Source of the DNA: Flavobacterium sp. UBA4098
GTDB taxonomy: Bacteria > Bacteroidota > Bacteroidia > Flavobacteriales > Flavobacteriaceae
Reading direction: 5' to 3'
NCBI GenBank assembly: GCA_002382495.1
Contig: DFXW01000023.1
Span: forward strand, 66,430 to 82,670
DNA: 16,241 nucleotides
In this document: in pieces, positions 7,359 through 14,031 of the stretch
How positions within the stretch are numbered: position 1 is the stretch's first letter
Layout: every line of letters starts with the position of its first letter
Program-made: the position numbers and the translations under genes
Notes under the pieces: model-generated
What the model saw: only the letters and a program-made list of their open reading frames with translations
Told to the model about the DNA's origin: nothing
Databases searched by the model: none

Positions 7359-7366
7359 TATATTTG
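7359..7366 (+). promoter_or_regulatory. -7 box of the rimP-nusA-infB promoter
   Basis: TATATTTG followed by CA is an exact match to the Bacteroidota -7 box TAnnTTTG. About 19 bases upstream there is only a T run (7336-7340) in place of TTG, so the -33 element is weak. The predicted transcription start is near 7370, giving rimP a leader of about 58 bases that contains the hairpin described next. Confidence 0.7.
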
Positions 7367-7394
7367 CATCGTTATTTATTAAAATCTAGATAAT

Positions 7395-7420
7395 GAGGGG
7401 ACTAATCGTCCCCTCTTTTT
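7395..7420 (+). terminator. Terminator-like hairpin in the rimP-nusA-infB leader (candidate attenuator)
   Basis: GAGGGGAC (7395-7402) and GTCCCCTC (7408-7415) form a perfect 8-bp, GC-rich stem with loop TAATC, followed at once by TTTTT (7416-7420). It lies between the -7 box and the rimP start codon, so it would be transcribed first and could end transcription early. Attenuators upstream of rimP are known in enterobacteria, and nusA operons are commonly autoregulated. The control here is inferred, not shown. Confidence 0.65.
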
Positions 7421-7428
7421 ATACAACT

Positions 7429-7893
7429 ATGACGTTCAAAGAAAAAGTAAATACACTAGTTGAGGAATGCTTATTAGATAAGCCAACTTTGTTTTTAATT
7501 GACTTAACAATTACAGATGCTTTCAAAATCATTGTCAATATAGACGGAGACAATGGAGTAGCATTGCAAGATTGTATCGATGTAAGTCGCTCAATTGAAA
7601 ACAATTTAGACAGAGAAGAACAAGATTACTCACTAGAAGTAGCCTCAGTAGGAGTGGGTTCGCCATTAAAAATGGTTCGTCAATACAAAAAAAATGTTGG
7701 TAGAACGCTGATAGTGAAGACATCAACTGAAAATATTGAAGCCGAATTGGTCGAAGCTAATGATGATTTTGTAATTTTGTCATGGCAAGCAAGAGAACCA
7801 AAGAAAGTAGGTAAAGGAAAAGAAACCGTTCAAAAGACGTTGGAACTTCCGTATACAGATATAAAAGAAGCAATTGTTACAGTAACATTTTAA
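7429..7893 (+). CDS. rimP: Ribosome maturation factor RimP
   Basis: Cytoplasmic factor for late 30S subunit assembly. I chose the ATG at 7429 (MTFKEKVNTLVEECL, 154 residues). An in-frame ATG at 7393 lies inside the GC-rich leader hairpin and would add 12 residues unlike a RimP N-terminus. The N-terminal domain includes the strand FLIDLTITDAFKIIVNIDGD and the helix DCIDVSRSIENNLDRE (about 46-61). The family motif usually written LEVSSPGLDRPL appears as LEVASVGVGSPLK (about 68-80), so the usual SPG is replaced by SVG. The C-terminal SH3-like domain follows (about 85-154). It is followed after 13 bases by nusA, the standard rimP-nusA-infB order, which secures the call despite the divergent motif. 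Confidence 0.93.
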   Translation: MTFKEKVNTLVEECLLDKPTLFLIDLTITDAFKIIVNIDGDNGVALQDCIDVSRSIENNLDREEQDYSLEVASVGVGSPLKMVRQYKKNVGRTLIVKTSTENIEAELVEANDDFVILSWQAREPKKVGKGKETVQKTLELPYTDIKEAIVTVTF

Positions 7894-7906
7894 ATAAAGA
7901 TTTCGC

Positions 7907-9154
7907 ATGGAAAATTTAGCATTAATCGATTCATTTTCAGAGTTTAAAGATGATAAACTTATTGATCGTGTAACGCTTATGGCAATTTTAGAAGATGTAT
8001 TTAGAAATGCATTAAAGAAAAAATACGGTTCAGATGATAACTTCGATATCATTATCAATCCTGACAAAGGAGATATGGAAATTTGGAGACGACGAGTGAT
8101 CGTTGCTGACGAAGATTTGGATTTCGAAAACGAAGAAATCACGCTTACTGAAGCGAGAAAAATTGAAGCCGATTTTGAAATTGGTGAAGAGGTTTCTGAA
8201 GAAGTGAAATTAATTGATTTAGGAAGAAGAGCTATTTTGGCATTACGTCAAAACTTGATTTCTAAAATCCATGAACACGATAATACTAATTTGTACAAAC
8301 AATTTAAAGATATTATCGGTGAAATATATACTGCCGAAGTACACCACGTTAGACCAAGAGTCGTTATTTTGGTAGACGATGAAGGTAATGAAATTGTATT
8401 GCCAAAAGAAAAACAAATTCCATCTGACTTTTTCCGCAAAGGAGATAATGTTCGTGGAATTATCGAAAGCGTTGAATTAAAAGGAAACAAACCTCAAATC
8501 ATTATGTCTAGAACATCTAATGTGTTCTTAGAAAAATTATTTGAACAAGAAATTCCTGAAGTTTTTGACGGATTGATTATGGTTAAAAATGTAGTAAGAA
8601 TCCCGGGCGAAAAAGCAAAAGTAGCTGTAGATTCTTATGATGATAGAATTGATCCTGTAGGAGCTTGTGTGGGTATGAAAGGATCACGTATTCACGGAAT
8701 TGTTCGTGAGTTAGGAAACGAAAATATTGACGTAATTAATTACACAACCAATAATCAATTGTACATCACTCGTGCTTTAAGTCCAGCTAAAGTATCTTCG
8801 ATTAAAATTAATGAAGAAACTAAAAGAGCCGAAGTGTTCTTAAAACTTGAAGAAGTTTCTAAAGCAATCGGTAGAGGGGGTCACAATATTAAATTAGCAG
8901 GTCTTTTAACAGGATATGAGTTAGATGTAATTCGCGAAGGAGATGTTGCTGGTGGAGAAGAAGATGATATTGAATTAATTGAATTCTCAGATGAAATCGA
9001 AGAATGGATCATCGATGAATTTGCTAAAATTGGATTGGATACTGCAAGAAGTATTTTAAAACAAGAAGTAGAAGATTTAGTGAGAAGAACTGATTTAGAA
9101 GAAGAAACAATTCTAGATGTAATTAAAATTTTAAAAGAAGAATTTGATAATTAA
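7907..9154 (+). CDS. nusA: Transcription termination/antitermination factor NusA
   Basis: RNA polymerase-binding factor that modulates pausing, termination and antitermination. The 415 residues contain the N-terminal polymerase-binding domain (about 1-130), an S1 domain (about 136-202, ending QIIMSRT), a KH1 domain with the GxxG-type loop VGMKGSR (255-261), and a KH2 domain with IGRGGHN (321-327). The last 50 residues (about 365-415) are acidic and helical and resemble a single copy of the acidic repeat found twice at the C-terminus of E. coli NusA. This would explain why the protein is shorter than the E. coli one (495). It sits 13 bases after rimP and 80 bases before infB in the same operon. 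If NusA regulates its own operon, the leader hairpin before rimP is the obvious site. Confidence 0.97.
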   Translation: MENLALIDSFSEFKDDKLIDRVTLMAILEDVFRNALKKKYGSDDNFDIIINPDKGDMEIWRRRVIVADEDLDFENEEITLTEARKIEADFEIGEEVSEEVKLIDLGRRAILALRQNLISKIHEHDNTNLYKQFKDIIGEIYTAEVHHVRPRVVILVDDEGNEIVLPKEKQIPSDFFRKGDNVRGIIESVELKGNKPQIIMSRTSNVFLEKLFEQEIPEVFDGLIMVKNVVRIPGEKAKVAVDSYDDRIDPVGACVGMKGSRIHGIVRELGNENIDVINYTTNNQLYITRALSPAKVSSIKINEETKRAEVFLKLEEVSKAIGRGGHNIKLAGLLTGYELDVIREGDVAGGEEDDIELIEFSDEIEEWIIDEFAKIGLDTARSILKQEVEDLVRRTDLEEETILDVIKILKEEFDN

Positions 9155-9173
9155 TCTAATTCTTGAATACACA

Positions 9174-9201
9174 TCTTAATTTCTATTCATATAAATTAAG
9201 A
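9174..9201 (+). other. AT-rich inverted repeat between nusA and infB
   Basis: A perfect 9-bp inverted repeat (TCTTAATTT at 9174-9182, AAATTAAGA at 9193-9201, ten-base loop) sits in the 80-base nusA-infB gap. Its arms are AT-rich and no T tract follows, so it is not a terminator. It may be an mRNA processing or stability element, or chance in AT-rich DNA. Confidence 0.3.
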
Positions 9202-9234
9202 AACACAACAAAAAGATAATAATAAAAAGGTTTT

Positions 9235-12012
9235 ATGTCTGAAGAGAGAGTAATAAGAATTAACAAGGTTTTAAGGGAATTAAACATTTCGTTAGAAAGA
9301 GCAGTAGATTATCTTAAAGATAAGGGAATTGCTATTGATGCAAATCCAAATGCTAAAATTTCTGAACGAGAGTTTGGTATTCTACAAAGTCAATTTGCGG
9401 GCGATAAGGGGAATAAAGAAGCTTCAAAAGAAGTAGGAGAAGAGAAAAGAAAGGAAAAAGAAGCGTTACGTATTCAACGTGAACTTGAAATTGAGGAAAA
9501 ACGCAAACAAGAAGAGGAGCGTCAAGAAGTTATTAAAGCGAAAGCAGTAGTGACAGGTCCGATTCAAGTTGGCAAAATTGAACTCAATCCTAAAAAAGCT
9601 GCTCCTGCAGAAGTTAAAACCCAAAATGCACCCCAAGATGTTGTTTCTGAAAAACCAGTTTCAGACAAAAAAGAAGCAAAACCTATTTCTGAGGCAGCGC
9701 CAAAACAAGATAAAAAAGTAATTGCCCCTAAAGCAACTACTGAAGGTAATTCAGACGATTCTCCAATAGACGAAAAGATTACTACTCAGTATCAGAAATT
9801 ATCAGGTGCTACGTTAACTGGACAAACTATTGATTTGTCACAGTTCAATAAGCCTAAAAAGAAAAAAGAAGATCCAAAAATCACTCCAAATAAACCAGGC
9901 GTGCCAGGTGCGCCAGGTGCAGGAGCTAATGCTGGGAAAAATAAAAGAAAAAGAATTGTTGCTAAGCCATCTACTCCAGGTGAGCCAGGAGCACCAAATC
10001 CAAATAAAATAACTCCAAATACTGGAGGTGGTTATAATGCAAATAGAAGCGCTAAACCTGGTTTTGTAAAAGGGAATAGACCAGCTATTGTTGCAAAAGT
10101 AGAACCTACAGAAGAAGAAGTAAAAAATCAAATTCGTGAAACTCTTGAAAAACTTCAAGGTAAAGGTGGTAAATCTAAAGCTGCCAAATACAGAAGAGAT
10201 AAAAGAGATACACACCGTCAAAAATCAGATGAAGAACAAAGAGCATTAGACGAAGGAAGTAAAACAATTAAAGTTACTGAATTTGTTACTGTTGGTGAAA
10301 TCGCTATTATGATGGATGTGCCTATTACTAAAGTAATTGGTACTTGTATGTCACTAGGAATTATGGTTACGATGAATCAGCGTTTGGATGCTGAAACATT
10401 AACTATTGTTGCGGATGAATTTGGTTACGAAGTAGAATTCATAACTGTAGATATTGAAGAAGCAATACAAGTTGTTGAAGATAAAGAAGAAGATTTAATG
10501 TTCAGAGCGCCAATTGTAACGGTAATGGGACACGTAGATCACGGTAAAACCTCTTTATTGGATTACATTCGTAAAGAAAATGTAATTGCAGGAGAGTCTG
10601 GAGGAATCACGCAGCACATTGGTGCTTATGGTGTGACTTTGGATAACGGTCAAAAAATAGCATTTTTAGATACACCAGGTCACGAAGCCTTTACAGCTAT
10701 GCGTGCACGTGGAGCTCAAGTTACCGATATTGCAATTATTGTAATTGCTGCGGATGATGACATCATGCCACAAACGAAAGAGGCAATTAGTCACGCTCAA
10801 GCGGCAGGTGTTCCAATTATTTTCGCAATTAACAAAGTAGATAAGCCAAATGCTAACCCAGATAAGATTAAAGAAAGATTAGCTGGTATGAACTTGCTAG
10901 TTGAAGATTGGGGTGGTAAAATCCAATCCCATGATATTTCTGCAAAAACAGGATTAGGTGTAAAAGAATTACTTGAAAAGGTATTGCTTGAGGCTGAAAT
11001 TTTAGATTTAAAATCAAATCCAAATAAAGCAGCTCAAGGGACTGTTGTAGAAGCCTTCTTGGATAAAGGAAAAGGATATGTGTCTACTTTATTAGTACAA
11101 CACGGAACATTGAGAATTGGAGATTATATGTTAGCAGGTAAACATCATGGTAAAATTAAAGCCATGCATGATGAACGTGGACATGTAGTAATTGAAGCAG
11201 GACCTTCAACTCCAGTATCTGTTTTAGGTTTGGACGGAGCAGCTACTGCGGGTGATAAATTCAATATTTTTGAAGATGAAAAAGAAGCAAAACAAATTGC
11301 TTCAAAACGTTCTCAATTGATGCGTGAGCAATCGGTAAGAACACAACGACATATTACATTAGATGAAATTGGACGACGAATCGCATTAGGTCAATTTAAA
11401 GAATTGAACGTGATCCTTAAAGGTGACGTTGATGGTTCTGTTGAGGCATTGTCTGATTCGTTCTCTAAATTATCTACTGAAGAAGTTCAAATTAATATTA
11501 TCCACAAAGGAGTGGGTGCAATCACGGAGACTGACGTAATGTTGGCTTCTGCTTCTGATGCAATTATAATTGGATTTAATGTTCGTCCTGCAGGAAATGC
11601 AAGACAATTAGCAGATAAAGAAGAAATCGATATCCGTTACTATTCTATTATCTATGCCGCTATTGACGACTTGAAAGACGCAATGGAAGGAATGTTAGCA
11701 CCTGAAATGAAAGAAGAAGTTCTGGGTACGGCTGAAATTAGAGAGATATTTAAAATCTCTAAAGTTGGATCTATTGCAGGATGTATGGTGATGGATGGTA
11801 AAATTACAAGAAACGCTAAGGTTCGTGTAGTTAGAGAAGGAGTGGTTGTATTTGATGGTGAATTAGTAGCGCTGAAACGTTTTAAAGACGATGTGAAAGA
11901 AGTTACTAAAGGGTATGATTGTGGTATTCAAATTAAAGGTTACAATGATATCGAAGAAAGAGATGTTATTGAAGCCTACCACGAAGTGGCTATCAAAAAG
12001 AAATTGAAATAA
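9235..12012 (+). CDS. infB: Translation initiation factor IF-2
   Basis: GTPase that brings initiator tRNA to the 30S P site and promotes subunit joining. At 925 residues it is a long form. The N-terminal domain (about 1-55, with RINKVLRELNISLERAVDYL) is followed by a long charged and Pro/Ala/Gly-rich linker (about 60-340) containing a basic coiled stretch and a collagen-like PGVPGAPGAG segment (221-230). A second IF2-N subdomain (about 345-400) comes next. The G domain shows G1 GHVDHGKT (432-439), G2 GGIT (456-459), G3 DTPGH (479-483), G4 NKVD (533-536) and G5 SAK (569-571), all intact. Domains II, III and the fMet-tRNA-binding C-terminal domain follow and end in HEVAIKKKLK. The start is the ATG at 9235 in an A-rich context. 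It is the last gene of the rimP-nusA-infB operon and ends at a strong terminator. Confidence 0.98.
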   Translation: MSEERVIRINKVLRELNISLERAVDYLKDKGIAIDANPNAKISEREFGILQSQFAGDKGNKEASKEVGEEKRKEKEALRIQRELEIEEKRKQEEERQEVIKAKAVVTGPIQVGKIELNPKKAAPAEVKTQNAPQDVVSEKPVSDKKEAKPISEAAPKQDKKVIAPKATTEGNSDDSPIDEKITTQYQKLSGATLTGQTIDLSQFNKPKKKKEDPKITPNKPGVPGAPGAGANAGKNKRKRIVAKPSTPGEPGAPNPNKITPNTGGGYNANRSAKPGFVKGNRPAIVAKVEPTEEEVKNQIRETLEKLQGKGGKSKAAKYRRDKRDTHRQKSDEEQRALDEGSKTIKVTEFVTVGEIAIMMDVPITKVIGTCMSLGIMVTMNQRLDAETLTIVADEFGYEVEFITVDIEEAIQVVEDKEEDLMFRAPIVTVMGHVDHGKTSLLDYIRKENVIAGESGGITQHIGAYGVTLDNGQKIAFLDTPGHEAFTAMRARGAQVTDIAIIVIAADDDIMPQTKEAISHAQAAGVPIIFAINKVDKPNANPDKIKERLAGMNLLVEDWGGKIQSHDISAKTGLGVKELLEKVLLEAEILDLKSNPNKAAQGTVVEAFLDKGKGYVSTLLVQHGTLRIGDYMLAGKHHGKIKAMHDERGHVVIEAGPSTPVSVLGLDGAATAGDKFNIFEDEKEAKQIASKRSQLMREQSVRTQRHITLDEIGRRIALGQFKELNVILKGDVDGSVEALSDSFSKLSTEEVQINIIHKGVGAITETDVMLASASDAIIIGFNVRPAGNARQLADKEEIDIRYYSIIYAAIDDLKDAMEGMLAPEMKEEVLGTAEIREIFKISKVGSIAGCMVMDGKITRNAKVRVVREGVVVFDGELVALKRFKDDVKEVTKGYDCGIQIKGYNDIEERDVIEAYHEVAIKKKLK

Positions 12013-12020
12013 AATTTACA

Positions 12021-12060
12021 AGCATAAAAAAATCCCGAGTAATCGGGATTTTTTTATGCT
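12021..12060. terminator. Bidirectional terminator between infB and the SPOR-domain gene
   Basis: A perfect 18-bp inverted repeat (12021-12038 and 12043-12060, loop GTAA) with a GC core ATCCCGA/TCGGGAT flanked by A7 and T7 runs. It reads as stem plus T tract on either strand. It lies 8 bases after the infB stop and 2 bases beyond the SPOR gene's stop, so it serves both convergent genes. Confidence 0.92.
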
Positions 12061-12062
12061 TA

Positions 12063-12452
12063 TTATTTTTGAGGTTTTATAAGTAATGTGTTTTTATATT
12101 TTTTTTTGATTTCGGCAAAATTTCTTTCCGCTTCCATTCTAGATTTAAAGTTGCCTACCCATACTTTGTAGTTGGGAGTATTAAACACAATAGTAGCATC
12201 AATGTCTTTAAATTCTTGTTTAAATTGAATTACAGTTTTTTTTGCTTTTTCACTTTCTCCACTAAATATCTGAATTTTATATCTCTCTTTTGAAACTAAT
12301 GATGGGTTAATTTTTCGCTTTTCTGCAATTAAATGAGCCACTTTATCTTCTGTATTTGTATTGTTTTTTGATGTTTGTGCCTGAATTACAACACAATAAA
12401 AAGCAGTAAAAATAAATACAAAAACTACTTTTGAAATGCCTAAAATTCTCAT
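12063..12452 (-). CDS. Small exported SPOR-domain protein
   Basis: A 129-residue exported protein. The ATG at 12452 gives a signal peptide (MRILGISKVVFVFIFTAF to about residue 25, with cleavage likely after IQA). A charged linker (about 27-55) leads into a SPOR domain (about 56-127: RYKIQIFSGESEKAKK, then NYKVWVGNFKSRMEAERNFAEIKK). SPOR domains bind septal peptidoglycan lacking stem peptides, so a role at the envelope or division site is likely. An in-frame TTG 21 bases further upstream lies inside the promoter's -7 box and is not a credible start. The protein is little more than signal plus SPOR. It converges on infB and is divergent from actA. Its partner is unknown. Confidence 0.9.
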   Translation of the reverse strand: MRILGISKVVFVFIFTAFYCVVIQAQTSKNNTNTEDKVAHLIAEKRKINPSLVSKERYKIQIFSGESEKAKKTVIQFKQEFKDIDATIVFNTPNYKVWVGNFKSRMEAERNFAEIKKKYKNTLLIKPQK

Positions 12453-12470
12453 AATGTGATGATTTTTATA

Positions 12471-12500
12471 CAAATGTAATATTTACTTAGATAATACTAA
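12471..12500 (-). promoter_or_regulatory. Promoter of the SPOR-domain gene
   Basis: TACATTTG on the minus strand (12478-12471) matches the -7 box TAnnTTTG exactly, with TTAG (12500-12497) 18 bases upstream as a weak -33 element. The predicted start of transcription is about 15 bases before the ATG at 12452, so the leader is very short. The pair is nearly the same as the one before the thioredoxin-like gene. Confidence 0.6.
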
Positions 12501-12553
12501 ATGCAAATATTATTTAGAATTAATATAAATTGAATTTAAGGTTATTTTAAGGT

Positions 12554-12583
12554 TTTGAGAATAGTTCTTAAGTCGTATTTTTG
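12554..12583 (+). promoter_or_regulatory. Promoter of the act (alternative complex III) operon
   Basis: TTTG (12554-12557) and TATTTTTG (12576-12583) are separated by 18 bases, matching both Bacteroidota promoter elements. The predicted start near 12588 leaves a leader of about 80 bases before actA. This is the best-formed plus-strand promoter in the window, in keeping with a highly expressed respiratory complex. Confidence 0.78.
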
Positions 12584-12670
12584 TGCAAGTTTTAAAAGAA
12601 TGTATACGTTTTTCTAAAAAGTGTTTTTAGAATTAATTGTACTAATTTTAGTAGATAATCATTATACTAT

Positions 12671-14002
12671 ATGAAAAAGATGGGTAACCATAATTCGATC
12701 GTAAGGAAATTATATTTCTGCTTAGCTTTAATGCTAACTTTCTCTCTAACTTCATTTGCTCAAGATGCTGCTCCGGCGGCTGATGCTGCTGCGGCTCCTG
12801 CTGCTTCTGCTGGAGGTGATCCTGTTGTTGGTAAAGAACTTTTTAATGCAAATTGCGCTGCTTGTCATAAGCTTGACGCAAAAGCGACTGGTCCTGCTTT
12901 AAGAGGTGTGGCTGGTAAGTATGAGATGTCGTGGATCTACAAATGGGTTCACAATAGTTCTGATTTAATTAAATCAGGAGACGCTCAGGCTGTGAAAATT
13001 TATGAGGAGTATAATAAGTCAGTAATGACTGCTTTTCCTCAATTATCAGAAGCAGATATTGATAACATAATTGCCTATACTTCTACTCCAAAAGAAGAAG
13101 CGCCTGCTGCAGCTGCCGCTGTTCCTGGTACTGAAGGAGCTGCTCCGCAAGCTGAAGGAGGTATAACAAATACAATTATTTTAGGTGCTTTGGCATTGGT
13201 GATGGCGATGTTGGTAGTGATGTTGTTTTTAGTAAACAGCGTATTGCGTAAAGTAGCTAAAGCTAATAATATCGAAGTAGCTCCTAAAGAACCTACAACT
13301 CCAATTTGGAAGGCATTTGTTAGAAATCAATTTTTAGTTTTGGTTACAGTAATATTTTTATTGTTATCTGGAGCTTATTTGGTATATGGATTCTTAATGC
13401 AAGTTGGTGTTGATCAAGAGTATGCGCCAATTCAACCAATACATTATTCTCACAGAATTCACGCAGGTGACAATGAGATCAATTGTAAGTATTGTCACTC
13501 TGCTGCTAGAGTTAGTAAAAATGGAGGAATTCCTTCTTTGAATGTGTGTATGAATTGTCATAAAAACATTGCCGAAGTTGCTGAAACAACTGCTACTCCT
13601 GAGTACAGCAAAGCATTTTATGATGAGCAAATCCAAAAATTATATACCGCTGTAGGTTGGGATCCTGCTACACAATCGTATACAGGAAAAACACAGCCGG
13701 TTAAATGGGTTCGTATTCATAACTTACCTGACTTTGTATATTTCAACCACTCACAACACGTAACTGTTGCAGGTATTGAATGTCAGACTTGTCATGGTCC
13801 AGTTCAAGAATATGAAATTCAAAAACAGTTTGCTCCTTTAACAATGGGTTGGTGTATTGATTGCCACAGAAAAACAGATGTTAAAATGGAGGGTAATGAA
13901 TATTACACTAAAATCCACGAACAACTTTCTAAAAAATATGGAGTAGACAAATTGACTGCTGCGCAAATGGGAGGTTTAGAATGTGGTAAATGTCACTATT
14001 AA
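12671..14002 (+). CDS. actA: Alternative complex III multiheme cytochrome c subunit ActA with an N-terminal monoheme domain
   Basis: Heme-carrying subunit of alternative complex III, which oxidises quinol and passes electrons towards cytochrome oxidase. The 443 residues hold a signal peptide (about 1-30), an Ala/Pro-rich linker, a class I cytochrome c domain with CAACH (62-66) and a likely axial Met119, and a second Ala/Pro linker. Two membrane segments (about 166-190 and 219-243) follow. The C-terminal domain has five more heme motifs: C272KYCH, C293MNCH, C371QTCH, C395IDCH and C438GKCH, the last at the very end. That gives six CXXCH motifs. ActA is described as pentaheme and ActE as a separate monoheme subunit, so the N-terminal domain looks like an added or fused unit; I cannot see whether a separate actE exists downstream. 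ATG 12671 is preferred because it gives a normal signal peptide. actB follows after 29 bases. Confidence 0.93.
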   Translation: MKKMGNHNSIVRKLYFCLALMLTFSLTSFAQDAAPAADAAAAPAASAGGDPVVGKELFNANCAACHKLDAKATGPALRGVAGKYEMSWIYKWVHNSSDLIKSGDAQAVKIYEEYNKSVMTAFPQLSEADIDNIIAYTSTPKEEAPAAAAAVPGTEGAAPQAEGGITNTIILGALALVMAMLVVMLFLVNSVLRKVAKANNIEVAPKEPTTPIWKAFVRNQFLVLVTVIFLLLSGAYLVYGFLMQVGVDQEYAPIQPIHYSHRIHAGDNEINCKYCHSAARVSKNGGIPSLNVCMNCHKNIAEVAETTATPEYSKAFYDEQIQKLYTAVGWDPATQSYTGKTQPVKWVRIHNLPDFVYFNHSQHVTVAGIECQTCHGPVQEYEIQKQFAPLTMGWCIDCHRKTDVKMEGNEYYTKIHEQLSKKYGVDKLTAAQMGGLECGKCHY

Positions 14003-14031
14003 TCAAATTATTAAGTTTTTAATATTTATAT

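Noticed and set aside
7393..7428. Upstream ATG giving RimP 12 more residues
   Set aside because: The codons run through the GC-rich leader hairpin and its T tract, and the added residues do not look like RimP. The ATG at 7429 gives a normal N-terminus.
9838..10221. 127-codon minus-strand frame opposite the infB linker
   Set aside because: Its Phe/Ser-rich composition is the reverse complement of the Lys/Pro/Glu-rich IF-2 linker. It looks like a compositional shadow.
12453..12473. Upstream TTG start for the SPOR-domain protein
   Set aside because: The TTG is the end of the TACATTTG promoter box and would lie upstream of the transcription start. The ATG at 12452 gives a clean signal peptide.
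12765..12830. Ala/Pro-rich repeats in actA as a tandem repeat or recombination hot spot
   Set aside because: GCT/GCG codons encode ordinary flexible linkers beside the cytochrome domain. No exact tandem unit is present.
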